64,000 nucleotides of DNA from positions 62,001-126,000 of the forward strand of contig JAIRVH010000123.1 in the NCBI GenBank assembly GCA_031253985.1. The letters are read 5' to 3'. This document shows positions 43,397 to 52,296 of this stretch, piece after piece (within the stretch, counting starts at the first letter, position 1; each line of letters begins with the position of its first letter). The stretch is from Sphingobacterium sp. (GTDB lineage: Bacteria > Bacteroidota > Bacteroidia > Sphingobacteriales > Sphingobacteriaceae). Made by a program: the position numbers and the translations under genes. Under the pieces are notes generated by a model. It was not told the DNA's origin, searched no databases, and saw only the letters and a list, made by a program, of their open reading frames with translations.

Positions 43397-44457
43397 TGTT
43401 TTTGGCTTTTTGATACCGAGACATTCACATTCATCCCCGAGAGCAGCTGGTTTACCCCCGCTTGCTTGTCCAGTTCGATACGTACAGGTACCCTTTGCAC
43501 AATCTTCACAAAGTTGCCCGTTGCATTATCCGGGGGCAACAGCGAGAATGCAGATCCCGTAGCCGGAGAGACCGAAATGATTTTGCCATAAAATTTTTCA
43601 TCCGGATAAGCATCGGCAATTACCTCCACCCGATTGCCAAGATGTAAATAGCGCAACTGAGTTTCCTTAAAATTAGCCGTTATCCAGGTTGGTGTTTCTC
43701 TATTGACGATAAAGCCCAAAACTTCCCCTGCATTTATCATCTGCCCTTTCTCAATCGTACGTTTGCCGATCTGCCCATCATAGGGGGCACGGATAACGGT
43801 ATAGCCGACATCCAATCGCTTGCGGCCCACAGCGGCAGTCAGGCGAACCCGTTCGGCATCTACAACACCTTTTTTTACATCCACATCATGCACCCTTTCC
43901 TGCGAAGCCTGCAATTTATGTTTTAACGAGGCCAGTTCACTCTTGTAGACATCCAAAGTAGCTTTTACATCCTCCAGCTGCTGCGCAGTAGCAGATTTTT
44001 CCTGAAACAGATAATTGTACCGGTCGTATTCCAGCTGCTGCTTGGTCACACGGGCCTCCGCTGCTGCTATTGATGTCCGCAAGGATTCATGTTCAGCCTG
44101 CAAAATTTCCTTTTGACTGTGAAGGACATTGATCTCTGCCGCTTCCTTATTGACCGATGCCGCCACCTGCTCAGCTTCATATTTATATTCCCGATTATCA
44201 ATAAGCAGCAAGGTATCCCCCCGTTTAACAAGCTGATGATCGTGATAGTGTACCGAAACAACATAACCTCCGACACGAGAGACAATAGGATTGATATACT
44301 GCGTGACTTGTGCGTCATTTGTATAAGTATACCGCATGCGCATCCATAATGTCTTAGCGCCCCATAGCAACAATGCCAACAAGACAATTCCGGCCAGCCA
44401 ATTGGTGATTCGAGTGAGCTGTGCTTCCACAACTGATCTATGTGATTTAAGTTTCAT
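43393..44457 (-). CDS. HlyD/EmrA-family periplasmic adaptor
   Basis: A 354-residue membrane-fusion protein with a single N-terminal anchor helix (about residues 17-36; IVLLALLLWGAKTLW). Lipoyl-like halves are YVVSVHYHDHQLVKRGDTLL (about 69-88) and YTVIRAPYDGQIGKRTIEKG (about 219-238), flanking a long coiled-coil hairpin (about 90-205). The non-lipidated anchor and the MFS partner make it EmrA-like. Its ATG overlaps the TolC gene's stop by one base (TAATG), and it overlaps the MFS gene by 4 bases. Confidence 0.92.
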   Translation of the reverse strand: MKLKSHRSVVEAQLTRITNWLAGIVLLALLLWGAKTLWMRMRYTYTNDAQVTQYINPIVSRVGGYVVSVHYHDHQLVKRGDTLLLIDNREYKYEAEQVAASVNKEAAEINVLHSQKEILQAEHESLRTSIAAAEARVTKQQLEYDRYNYLFQEKSATAQQLEDVKATLDVYKSELASLKHKLQASQERVHDVDVKKGVVDAERVRLTAAVGRKRLDVGYTVIRAPYDGQIGKRTIEKGQMINAGEVLGFIVNRETPTWITANFKETQLRYLHLGNRVEVIADAYPDEKFYGKIISVSPATGSAFSLLPPDNATGNFVKIVQRVPVRIELDKQAGVNQLLSGMNVNVSVSKSQKQ

Positions 44458-45776
44458 TAGATAGTGCCCTTCAAAAATTCGATAAAATAATAATGTTTCT
44501 GTATTGCAATACGTGCAGTTTCAAGATCAAAAAGTGTTTTCAGGTATTGCATATCTGCGTCTAAAAGGTCCGTAATCAAAGCCGATGATTTAAAGTACCT
44601 GTTCTTGATAATACGCGCATTTTCCTGCGCCAGCGATTTGTTGTTCTGACAGACCTCTTCCTGTTTGACGGCTAACTGATAATCCAGAAAGGCCTGTAAC
44701 AATTGGTTTTCCAAAACTTCCTCTTCATGATGGTGTTTCACCTGCTCCCGATCCAGTGCGATCTCTGCGCCACGGACCACATTCTTATTGAGATAAAGTG
44801 CAGAAATGGGAATATTTAATTTAAGGCCTGTAATACTCAGATGGTACCAGCTCGGATTATAGGGATACAGAAATACCTGTGGATTGGCAAACGTAAACGT
44901 GCTGGTCAGCCCCAGTTCCGGGAGATAATTTGACCGCGCCTGTTTGACCGACAATCGCTTCAAGACCACTTCCTGTTCCGATTTTAGGAGAGAAAAAGCA
45001 TGGTTTCGCGCTTCAGCAACCAACACTTCATAAGAAGGACTTTTTGTCTTAAATTGCTCAGCTACAGGAATAATCACAGCCGTAATTCCACCGATCAGTT
45101 GCAGCTTCTGGTTCGCCGTCTGAATATCATGGGAAATCTGCACGAGCAACAGTTCCCGTTTAGAAAGCTCCAACGAAATACGCAAGACATCACTATGCAA
45201 TACAACACCTGCTTTATACAAATGTTCAATCTCCTCTAATTGTACCCGTTGGTCTGCGATATCCTGCTCGATCAAAGACCGGTTACTATAGGCCAGTTCC
45301 AAATCTAAAAACAGACTGCAAACTTCCAATTTCGTCTGTGCCGCAGCATTCTTCCAATCTATTTTTGCCAGCTCGCTTTCTAATTTTTTGGATTCAATTT
45401 TCATCAGATCCCGATGTCCATTGTAGAGATTAAGATAAAAATCCAAGCCCGTATCATACAAGTAATGAATGATATCATGCTGGCTGGGTTTATTTAAAAT
45501 ACCCCGATCATAAACAGGCATATTACTCGCATAACTGGCCGAGGCCCTTGCGGAAATTTTGGGAAGCAGCTCCATCCGTTGTTGCTGTACGGCGACTTCA
45601 CTTTCTTTCAGCTGTAAATAGGATTGCTCCATGTATTTACTGTTCTTTAGCGCTTTGCCGATCATGTCTGTCAAGGACATACGCAAAGAGTCGAGGGCGA
45701 GCGTGTCTGAAACAGTGAATACGACCAATCCGATGGTCAGTATTCCTTTTGCCCAATAGGGAGGAAAAAAGTTCAC
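44457..45776 (-). CDS. TolC-family outer membrane protein of the EmrAB-like system
   Basis: A 439-residue outer-membrane factor with a signal peptide (about residues 1-27, ending SDTLA). Helical repeats include MIGKALKNSKYMEQSYLQLK (about 38-57) and the C-terminal YFKSSALITDLLDADMQYLK (about 394-413). It is the first gene of the TolC-HlyD-MFS operon, again in channel-first order. The operon has a TAnnTTTG-like promoter element upstream and ends tail to tail with the metal-efflux operon. Confidence 0.9.
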   Translation of the reverse strand: MNFFPPYWAKGILTIGLVVFTVSDTLALDSLRMSLTDMIGKALKNSKYMEQSYLQLKESEVAVQQQRMELLPKISARASASYASNMPVYDRGILNKPSQHDIIHYLYDTGLDFYLNLYNGHRDLMKIESKKLESELAKIDWKNAAAQTKLEVCSLFLDLELAYSNRSLIEQDIADQRVQLEEIEHLYKAGVVLHSDVLRISLELSKRELLLVQISHDIQTANQKLQLIGGITAVIIPVAEQFKTKSPSYEVLVAEARNHAFSLLKSEQEVVLKRLSVKQARSNYLPELGLTSTFTFANPQVFLYPYNPSWYHLSITGLKLNIPISALYLNKNVVRGAEIALDREQVKHHHEEEVLENQLLQAFLDYQLAVKQEEVCQNNKSLAQENARIIKNRYFKSSALITDLLDADMQYLKTLFDLETARIAIQKHYYFIEFLKGTI

Positions 45777-45802
45777 TTTGTGCTATGTTATTTTTTGCGT
45801 TG

Positions 45803-45810
45803 CAAACTTA
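45803..45810 (-). promoter_or_regulatory. Candidate -7 element of the TolC-HlyD-MFS operon
   Basis: The minus strand reads TAAGTTTG, matching TAnnTTTG, 26 bases before the TolC ATG at 45776. Confidence 0.4.
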
Positions 45811-45941
45811 GACACTTATTGCTACTTGGATTTCTTCAAAAACGCCAATATGTTATGAAAAAAAGACATTTTTTCATCGATATCATAAAAAAGACTATAA
45901 TCTGCCAAACCCTAACCCTCGTATTCTATTTTTAGCGCATA

Positions 45942-45977
45942 AAAAAGCCTCTCAAATTTTGATTTGAGAGGCTTTTT
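45942..45977 (-). terminator. Strong intrinsic terminator for the DUF3050 gene
   Basis: AAAAAGCCTCTCAAAT (45942-45957) and ATTTGAGAGGCTTTTT (45962-45977) form a perfect 16-bp stem with a 4-base loop. On the minus strand the stem is G/C-centred and ends in a run of T, 37 bases after the DUF3050 stop. It could also work on the plus strand, though no gene ends there. Confidence 0.85.
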
Positions 45978-46013
45978 CTGACGATAAAAACGTCGTATTA
46001 TCGGTATAGCGTA

Positions 46014-46784
46014 TTATCTATATAAGGAGTCTTCTATCGCATTCCACAGTTGGATCCTCTTTTGAAGTGCAATTTTACTGATCTCTTTCATTTCAGCCCA
46101 TTTAACCTCATCATCCTGTGCAAGATCTGAGATCATCTGCATCGCCAAAGGCCCATGTTCGTCGCCGTCCAGATCAATATGACGTTGGAAATAATAAATA
46201 AAGCTATCCAGATTTGCTGCTGGAAAATTTGTTTTTATTTCTTCCAGAATCGACGTAAACATTCCCGGAATAAGATCTTCACGACCGAATGTAAAAGCAG
46301 CGGCAATTTTATGCACTTCGCCCTCAGCGATCACTTCGAATGTAAAATTCAAAAAGTCCTTGATCCGTGCGTCGAGGGTTGTAATTGCTATCGCATCAAA
46401 TATGCTGCTCGAATTTTTAGCATTCACAATAAACTTATTGATCAAATGAAGGTCTGCACCCATGGCTTCCATGGCATCCAGGTACATTTCAAAATGACTC
46501 AAACGACGGCCATCAATATATTCATCCGACTCCTCAGCCAATACAATTTCATTAATCAGATAGCGCGTTGAGGGATGCTCACTCGCAAACCAAGGCAGCG
46601 TGGTACAGGTTAATTTGATCTGCAATGCTTTTAACAGCGACATAAAATCCCAAACCGCATACACATGGCCTTCCGTAAAGGCCCTTAGGTTTTTGATCGT
46701 CGTGATTTTACGGTATAAAGGATGCTGCAATAATACGTCGCGTTCGTCGGCAATGTATTTATTAATTTCCGCAATTCTATTCAT
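46014..46784 (-). CDS. DUF3050 (heme oxygenase-like fold) protein
   Basis: A 256-residue cytoplasmic protein of the DUF3050 family, helical and related to the heme-oxygenase-like fold. Conserved segments include LRAFTEGHVYAVWDFMSLLK (about residues 33-52), NEIVLAEESDEYIDGRRLSH (about 78-97) and FQRHIDLDGDEHGPLAMQMI (about 199-218), with several Glu/His residues that could form a di-metal site like those of other members of this fold. No reaction is established for the family. A TAnnTTTG element ends 4 bases before its ATG, suggesting a leaderless mRNA, and a strong terminator follows the gene. Confidence 0.88.
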   Translation of the reverse strand: MNRIAEINKYIADERDVLLQHPLYRKITTIKNLRAFTEGHVYAVWDFMSLLKALQIKLTCTTLPWFASEHPSTRYLINEIVLAEESDEYIDGRRLSHFEMYLDAMEAMGADLHLINKFIVNAKNSSSIFDAIAITTLDARIKDFLNFTFEVIAEGEVHKIAAAFTFGREDLIPGMFTSILEEIKTNFPAANLDSFIYYFQRHIDLDGDEHGPLAMQMISDLAQDDEVKWAEMKEISKIALQKRIQLWNAIEDSLYR

Positions 46785-46788
46785 GCCG

Positions 46789-46796
46789 CAAAAGTA
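46789..46796 (-). promoter_or_regulatory. -7 element of the DUF3050 gene
   Basis: The minus strand reads TACTTTTG, then GCGGC before the start codon's TG overlap; the element ends 4 bases before the ATG at 46784. The same TTTTGCGG sequence and spacing occur before ATG 36128. Confidence 0.5.
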
Positions 46797-46984
46797 TAGT
46801 CTTATCTTTATTTTTTAAAGTATTTTAAATGAGATTACAGTACCATGATAAATTTCCTGTCCAGCTATCCGCTTCATAACCAAACCACAGACAACAACAA
46901 TCCCGCTTTTGAACCCCTATTCCTGTTGCCAACGCGCATTTACGCTTAAAAACAAAAATATTTTTTATAATAAAAATAATCTAC
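46797..46984. other. Spacer between divergent DUF3050 and small-ORF genes
   Basis: Together with the promoter and leader that follow, this is a 367-base stretch without a gene (46785-47151). This part is AT-rich with no ORF and no repeat I could identify. Confidence 0.5.
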
Positions 46985-46992
46985 TATATTTG
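46985..46992 (+). promoter_or_regulatory. -7 element driving the structured leader
   Basis: TATATTTG matches TAnnTTTG; transcription would start near 46998, leaving about 150 bases of leader before the small ORF. Confidence 0.5.
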
Positions 46993-47005
46993 TAGAGTAT
47001 TCAGA

Positions 47006-47095
47006 ATTGCATGATGCAATACCAACCGAGTGGAGTCACCGCGGTGGTAAATTAATACGGGTTTCGACCAAAATAAACGTTGCAGAACGATTATT
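47006..47095 (+). ncRNA. Hairpin-rich 5' leader or small RNA upstream of the 87-residue ORF
   Basis: Four consecutive hairpins can be drawn by hand. One: ATTGC/GCAAT in 47006-47020. Two: 47021-47048, with ACCA/TGGT, CCG/CGG and an inner GTG/CAC closing a GAGT loop. Three: GGT-TTCG-ACC at 47060-47069, with a UUCG tetraloop. Four: AATAA-A-CGTT-GCAG-AACG-A-TTATT at 47072-47095, two helices around an A-A mismatch. The remaining 56 bases to the ATG are AT-rich and unstructured. I do not recognise any known riboswitch consensus, and it may instead be an independent small RNA. Structure is inferred from a single sequence. Confidence 0.45.
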
Positions 47096-47151
47096 TTCCC
47101 AAAAAGATCTGGATACAGTTTATGGTTTAATCCTTTAAATTTTTAAATTGT

Positions 47152-47415
47152 ATGGCTACAACAACAAATCTTTACCAGCATTTACTGGAAAAATTCAGTT
47201 ATTACTCGACCGATGAGCTTATACAGCTTAACAACGACACCATTTTGGGACAAGGATGGGGATCATCCAAAGCGACTTTTCGCACAGCTCTGATCAGTAC
47301 ATTCTCCAAAAGAGGACTGGATCTTTCCAACATCATTTCCAAGGAAGATGGTTTTACCTCCGTAAAGCATGTCCCTGTACGCTTGGAACAGAATGTCTTG
47401 ATCCCTTTACAGTAA
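47152..47415 (+). CDS. Unrecognised 87-residue protein
   Basis: A small soluble protein. The N-terminal half is helical and acidic/polar (NLYQHLLEKFSYYSTDELIQ), followed by GQGWGSSKATFRTALISTFS (about residues 33-52) and a C-terminal part rich in beta-formers (GFTSVKHVPVRLEQNVLIPL). There is no signal peptide, Cys pair or membrane segment. Its composition and the strong terminator after it support a real gene. I do not recognise the family and give no function. The long structured leader suggests post-transcriptional control. Confidence 0.65.
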   Translation: MATTTNLYQHLLEKFSYYSTDELIQLNNDTILGQGWGSSKATFRTALISTFSKRGLDLSNIISKEDGFTSVKHVPVRLEQNVLIPLQ

Positions 47416-47435
47416 TTGTTATCATCGCAAAAAAT

Positions 47436-47465
47436 AGCGCGCATCGAAAGGATTTCGTGCGCGCT
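47436..47465. terminator. Bidirectional terminator between the small ORF and susD
   Basis: AGCGCGCA (47436-47443) pairs with TGCGCGCT (47458-47465), continuing through CGAAA/TTTCG to a 3-base loop, with one bulged T. On the minus strand it is followed by ATTTTTT, a good U-tract for the end of the susCD operon; on the plus strand by GCTTTT. Confidence 0.85.
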
Positions 47466-47514
47466 GCTTTTGGTGGTTTAGGAAATTGCCAATCCATTGA
47501 AGGCAATCGTTATT

Positions 47515-49032
47515 TTATTTATAGTTCGGATTCTGCACCAGTACCCCCGCGCTCTTCTCAATCTCAGTCTGCGGCAATGGCCAGCGATAGAATTTGTCTT
47601 CGAAATGATAAGGTACCTTACTATCTTTCACCTTATTCAACACCTCGCCGGCAATATGCCAACGAATTAAGTCATAATGCCGGAGGCCTTCGAATGCCAA
47701 TTCCACGCGTCTTTCGTGACGTATCCGCTCGCGCATTTTTTCTTTGGTATAGCCGGCAGGAAATGCAGGCATCTGAACACGATCACGTAATGTTTTCATC
47801 GCAGCATAAACAGACGGGTCTGGCCCTGCAATTTCATTCTGTGCCTCCGCATACATCAACAGAACTTCTCCCAACCTAAGTATAACTGCGTCTTGCTGGC
47901 TCAAGGTTGAAAAGCCAAAAGGTAAGTTGGCTGGATCAAGAAACTTCAATACACCATATCCGGTAGGCCTCGGGTTAGAAGGCGTATGTATCTTGCCGCC
48001 GCCAAAATCGGGATGATCCACAAAAATTGTTTTGCTCAACCGCGGATCCCGATCTTTAAAAGGATTTGCAGGATCGGTATACGGCGACTCTCCAAAAGGC
48101 AATCCATCCTTGCATTCGTAGGCATCTACCAAATTCTGTAAGGGTGAAGCCGCAATCCAATCGCCCAAATACATATCCCAAGGAGCCGTATTATTGGGAG
48201 CAAGGAAATTGACCGAAAAAATAATCTCCGTATTATTCTTCTGCGTAGCATCACGGAAAACATTTTCAAAACTTGTACTCAAGGTGTATTCCTTCATGAC
48301 CTCTGCACACAAATCCTTCACTTCTTTGAGCACGGTCAAATCGGGCACGCCGTTATTTCCATAGGCTGCGAATAATAGCACCCTTGCTTTGAATGCTTTT
48401 GCAGAGCTTGCTGAAGCATGACCACCATTACTGAAATAGGGTTTAGCGTCTAAATTTGCAATCCCGAAATCGAGATCTGCCCTGATTTGTTTTAGAATAT
48501 TCTCGGCAGTTTCTTTTGGTTGTTTTTGCGTTTCCAATGTAAGGGAAGTCAGTACAAGTGGTACCTCTCCATAGATGCTATAAAGCTGAAAATAAACGAA
48601 TGCACGGACAAAGCGTGACTCAGCTTCCATTTTCTTTTTTTCCGTATCGTTTAGGTCCGGCCCCGCATAGCTCTGCAATTTCTCGATCAAACGATTTGCT
48701 CTACCGATCGCCACGTACGCGTCATTATAGATCCCTGTTTCATATCCGCCAGTTGTTGGATTTAAATTGCCGCCAACGATTTCATTCACACTGCCCGAAT
48801 TGAACTGATTATAACCATTATCGGTCAGACAGTCCCTAAAAGGCATACCGTAGGAGAAGGTCTCACTTTGCAATGATGCATACACACTCGCTAAAGCATT
48901 ATCAAAATCAGATTTCTTTTTAAAATAGTTTTCCGATCCAATCTGATCCAATGGATTTAGGTCCAAAGCACTGTTACAAGATCCCAAAAATAAACTAGAC
49001 AGGATCAAAGCGGTTATAAATTTCTTTTTCAT
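47515..49032 (-). CDS. SusD/RagB-family outer-membrane glycan-binding lipoprotein
   Basis: A 505-residue surface lipoprotein that caps the SusC transporter and binds oligosaccharides. The signal ends in a lipobox, SLFLGSC (Cys near residue 19). The N-terminus reads LDLNPLDQIGSENYFKKKSD, the classic SusD start. The TPR-like helical part includes MEAESRFVRAFVYFQLYSIY, and the C-terminus has RIRHERRVELAFEGLRHYDL, RW and NPNY, all SusD hallmarks. It lies 5 bases after susC and is the last gene of the PUL operon, ending at a strong terminator. Confidence 0.96.
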   Translation of the reverse strand: MKKKFITALILSSLFLGSCNSALDLNPLDQIGSENYFKKKSDFDNALASVYASLQSETFSYGMPFRDCLTDNGYNQFNSGSVNEIVGGNLNPTTGGYETGIYNDAYVAIGRANRLIEKLQSYAGPDLNDTEKKKMEAESRFVRAFVYFQLYSIYGEVPLVLTSLTLETQKQPKETAENILKQIRADLDFGIANLDAKPYFSNGGHASASSAKAFKARVLLFAAYGNNGVPDLTVLKEVKDLCAEVMKEYTLSTSFENVFRDATQKNNTEIIFSVNFLAPNNTAPWDMYLGDWIAASPLQNLVDAYECKDGLPFGESPYTDPANPFKDRDPRLSKTIFVDHPDFGGGKIHTPSNPRPTGYGVLKFLDPANLPFGFSTLSQQDAVILRLGEVLLMYAEAQNEIAGPDPSVYAAMKTLRDRVQMPAFPAGYTKEKMRERIRHERRVELAFEGLRHYDLIRWHIAGEVLNKVKDSKVPYHFEDKFYRWPLPQTEIEKSAGVLVQNPNYK

Positions 49033-49037
49033 AACAT

Positions 49038-52000
49038 TTAAAAATTAACTTGTAAACCAAATGAATAAATCTTGTTTTGTGGATACTGTACCAGATCACC
49101 ATTGCCGTAGCGTTCAGGGTCAAGTCCTTTAAATTTGGTTGACGTCAAGAGATTGTCTCCTGAAAAATAGATGCGCAATCGGTCAATTTTGTATTTTTTC
49201 AATAAGCCCTCAGGTAAGGTATACCCCAGTACAAAATTTTTCAATCTGAAGTAGGAAGCATTCTGCAGGAAGTAACTGGATGCACGGCTAAATTTTTCGG
49301 GTGCACTCCAGCCCCAGTAAATGCGAGGCATTGTTGTCGATGGATTTTCAGGAGTCCAGCGGTCCAACCAGTCCTTAGTTGGGGGACTGCCTTGCACAAA
49401 AGGCGTGACACCCCATCCAGATACATAAGATTTTACGCCATAAACTCCTTGCAGCATTGCTGAAATATCAAAGCCCTTGAAACTAGCGCTCAAATTAAAA
49501 CTATAGTTTAATTTCGGATCAACCCCACCAATAATGGTGCGATCATTTGCATCAATCTTTCCATCGCCATTGACGTCTCTATATTTAAGATCACCGGCTA
49601 ATGTATTGTCATTGAACTGTTTTGGCGAACTAGCAACTTCTTGTTCCGACTGGAATATGCCAATGACCTCATAGGTGTAAAAACTATCCATGGCATAACC
49701 ATTCTTCTTAATGGTATAACCGCCAATCTCAGGTTCACCAAATTGCACCAGTCTGTTTTTGAAGCGATCGAGGTTAGCCCCAAGCTGATACTGTAAACCT
49801 TCCATTACACCGGTATTAATTTTATTATGGTAAGTGATCCCCAGCTCAATACCTTTATTTTCGACAATACCGTCATTAACCATTGGCGCGCCCAAGCCTA
49901 CAATTGCCGTTATTTGCGAAGGACGTAGAATATCGGTCGTACGTTTTTTGTACCAGTCAAAGGTAATATCCAAATTTTTGAATACATTTAAATCGACCCC
50001 AACATCGGTCATCGTCGTGGTTTCCCATTTGAGATTCGGATTAGTAAGTCGCTGTTGGGAAACACCCGATTGTAGTGTATTGTTATCAAATGAATAATTT
50101 CCGGTCAACCCCAGTACTGGCTGATAAGCATAAAATAAGGTATAACCACTTTGATCCACGAGATTTTGATTTCCTAATTGCCCCCATGATGCACGAATCT
50201 TTAGATTATCCAGCCAACCCGATGTAAGTTCCTTGACAAAAGATTCCTCAGAGACACGCCAACCGGCAGAGAAAGAAGGAAAAGCAGACCATCGGTTTTT
50301 GCCGTAGAACTTTGAACTACCGTCGTAACGCATATTGGCCTCCAAGAGGTACTTCCCTTGGTAATCATAGTTCAATCGGCCGAAATAAGAGATCAGCGCC
50401 CATTGATTGGCTGTTCCATTCGCCCGTTGAATATCAGATCCACCAGCATTTAATTCCGTCAGATTATCATCAACGAAATTCTGTCTAAATCCTTGTAAAT
50501 AGCTGTACTTACTTTTTTCTATACTATATCCCGCCTGAGCTTTTAAATGGTGATCTCCAAAAGTCCGGTCATAATTCAAATACGTAAATAAACTGGTATA
50601 GATTGTTTGCTGATCCTGATCTGTGAGTCCCTTACCAAGATCCAATACTGTCCCTAGCGTTCCTGAATGATAGTAATATTCATCCAGCGTGGATTTATAA
50701 TCTTTATACTTATCCATATTAAAATTATAAGCACCTTTGGTATACCACGAAAGACCTTTAAACAGTTGGACTTCCATCCAAGCCTGTAAATTAGCGGCGT
50801 AGTCGTCGGTATTATACGTAAACTTGCGATCTAATACCGCCATCGGGTTTTTATTATTGTATTCCCAATCGTAAGCTTTGTAGGTATACCGCCCACTTCC
50901 ATCCGGTAAAAATGGACCATAGGTTGGCGCCTGTGACATTGCCGACAGGAATAAGTCTTTGGATCCGCCGGGAATAGATTCGGTATGCCCCGTTTTAAGC
51001 AAGATATTTGTTCCGAATTTAATCCCATCCGAGATTTTGGTTGTCAAGTTGACACGCGCCGAATAACGATCATAATTAAATCCTTTGATCATACCATTCT
51101 GATTCACGTACCCGAGTCCGATATTAAATGTCGTCTTTTCGTTTCCGCCCTGAATTCCCAAATTGTGATTATACGTTGGCTTTGTCTGAAATATCAGCCC
51201 TAGCCAGTCCGTATTGGGGTATTTTATCCGATCGCTGCTATTTCTATAGGTATCAATGATATCAGCGGGATATAGGCCATCGTTAAGATTTGAATTCTTT
51301 CGCGCTTCATTATAGAGTTCCATATATTGCGCAGAATTGGTAATCAGGTCGAACATTTTTGTCGGTTTGTAGATTCCCACATTACCGTCATACTGCACCG
51401 TTGTCTTGCCAGATTTCCCCTGTTTTGTGGTGATTAAAATAACACCATTTGCTGCACGTGATCCGTAAATCGCTGCAGATGCGGCATCCTTAAGCACACT
51501 TACATTTTCGATGTCATTGGGGTTGACATCCGAAAATTTGCCTTGCACACCGTCGATCAATACCAAAGGATCCGATCCGGCACCACTAAAAGTTCCCTTG
51601 CCACGGATGCGGATCGAAACACCTTCATTGCCGGGTTCACCTGACCCCTGATTGACCTGGACCCCAGGGATTGCCCCTTGTAACATAGCTGCTGGATTGA
51701 CCACCGGTCGTTTAACCATATCTTTGCCGCTGACCGTCGCGACCGCACCAGTGAGGTTTACCTTCTTTTGGGTACCATAACCAACGACGACGACTTCCTC
51801 TAAACTTGAAGACGAGTTATTGAGCACAACATTCAATTGCTGGTCGCTGCCATTAAAAACGATTTCCCTGGTTTCAAAACCCACAGATGAAAAGATGAGG
51901 ACAGTTCCGACATCCATGGACTTGAACTCAAAGTCTCCCAACCCATTTGTTTTTGTTTCCGTAGCGGAATTTTTAATCCTCACCGTAACTCCTTCTAGCG

Positions 52001-52229
52001 GTTTTCCTTCACTATCCCTTACCTTTCCTTTCAAAGCATGCTGACGCATGCGCAAATCATTGTACATACCCTTCGGTGTGCTTTCCAATGATCGACCAGT
52101 TGTTGTCCATAGCGATTTTGCAGACACCGCCGCCGGCACTGCAATCGAAAGACAAAGAGCCATCATAGTGACCTCTGGAACAAATGCCACCCGTTTTTCG
52201 GGCCATTGTCTTGTCTTTTTTGTTTTCAT
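49038..52229 (-). CDS. SusC/RagA-family TonB-linked outer membrane transporter
   Basis: A 1063-residue outer-membrane importer. A signal segment (about residues 18-38) is followed by a carboxypeptidase-regulatory-like domain (about 65-145; LKGKVRDSEGKPLEGVTVRI). The TonB-box/plug start is EEVVVVGYGTQKKVNLTGAV (about 143-162) and the SusC plug motif LVLIDGVQG is near residue 222. A 22-strand barrel fills the rest. It imports oligosaccharides made by the PUL enzymes using TonB energy. It starts 179 bases after the esterase gene; the gap contains an ATGCAA-N4-TTGCAT palindrome. Confidence 0.96.
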   Translation of the reverse strand: MKTKKTRQWPEKRVAFVPEVTMMALCLSIAVPAAVSAKSLWTTTGRSLESTPKGMYNDLRMRQHALKGKVRDSEGKPLEGVTVRIKNSATETKTNGLGDFEFKSMDVGTVLIFSSVGFETREIVFNGSDQQLNVVLNNSSSSLEEVVVVGYGTQKKVNLTGAVATVSGKDMVKRPVVNPAAMLQGAIPGVQVNQGSGEPGNEGVSIRIRGKGTFSGAGSDPLVLIDGVQGKFSDVNPNDIENVSVLKDAASAAIYGSRAANGVILITTKQGKSGKTTVQYDGNVGIYKPTKMFDLITNSAQYMELYNEARKNSNLNDGLYPADIIDTYRNSSDRIKYPNTDWLGLIFQTKPTYNHNLGIQGGNEKTTFNIGLGYVNQNGMIKGFNYDRYSARVNLTTKISDGIKFGTNILLKTGHTESIPGGSKDLFLSAMSQAPTYGPFLPDGSGRYTYKAYDWEYNNKNPMAVLDRKFTYNTDDYAANLQAWMEVQLFKGLSWYTKGAYNFNMDKYKDYKSTLDEYYYHSGTLGTVLDLGKGLTDQDQQTIYTSLFTYLNYDRTFGDHHLKAQAGYSIEKSKYSYLQGFRQNFVDDNLTELNAGGSDIQRANGTANQWALISYFGRLNYDYQGKYLLEANMRYDGSSKFYGKNRWSAFPSFSAGWRVSEESFVKELTSGWLDNLKIRASWGQLGNQNLVDQSGYTLFYAYQPVLGLTGNYSFDNNTLQSGVSQQRLTNPNLKWETTTMTDVGVDLNVFKNLDITFDWYKKRTTDILRPSQITAIVGLGAPMVNDGIVENKGIELGITYHNKINTGVMEGLQYQLGANLDRFKNRLVQFGEPEIGGYTIKKNGYAMDSFYTYEVIGIFQSEQEVASSPKQFNDNTLAGDLKYRDVNGDGKIDANDRTIIGGVDPKLNYSFNLSASFKGFDISAMLQGVYGVKSYVSGWGVTPFVQGSPPTKDWLDRWTPENPSTTMPRIYWGWSAPEKFSRASSYFLQNASYFRLKNFVLGYTLPEGLLKKYKIDRLRIYFSGDNLLTSTKFKGLDPERYGNGDLVQYPQNKIYSFGLQVNF

Positions 52230-52296
52230 TGTTTACTGTAGTTATTTATAGAATATTTTTACAAGTGAGATTTAAAGGACAAAAGGATCCCCTATC

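Noticed and set aside
47256..47879. 207-residue plus-strand ORF
   Set aside because: Overlaps the 87-residue ORF, runs through a strong terminator hairpin and is antisense to susD.
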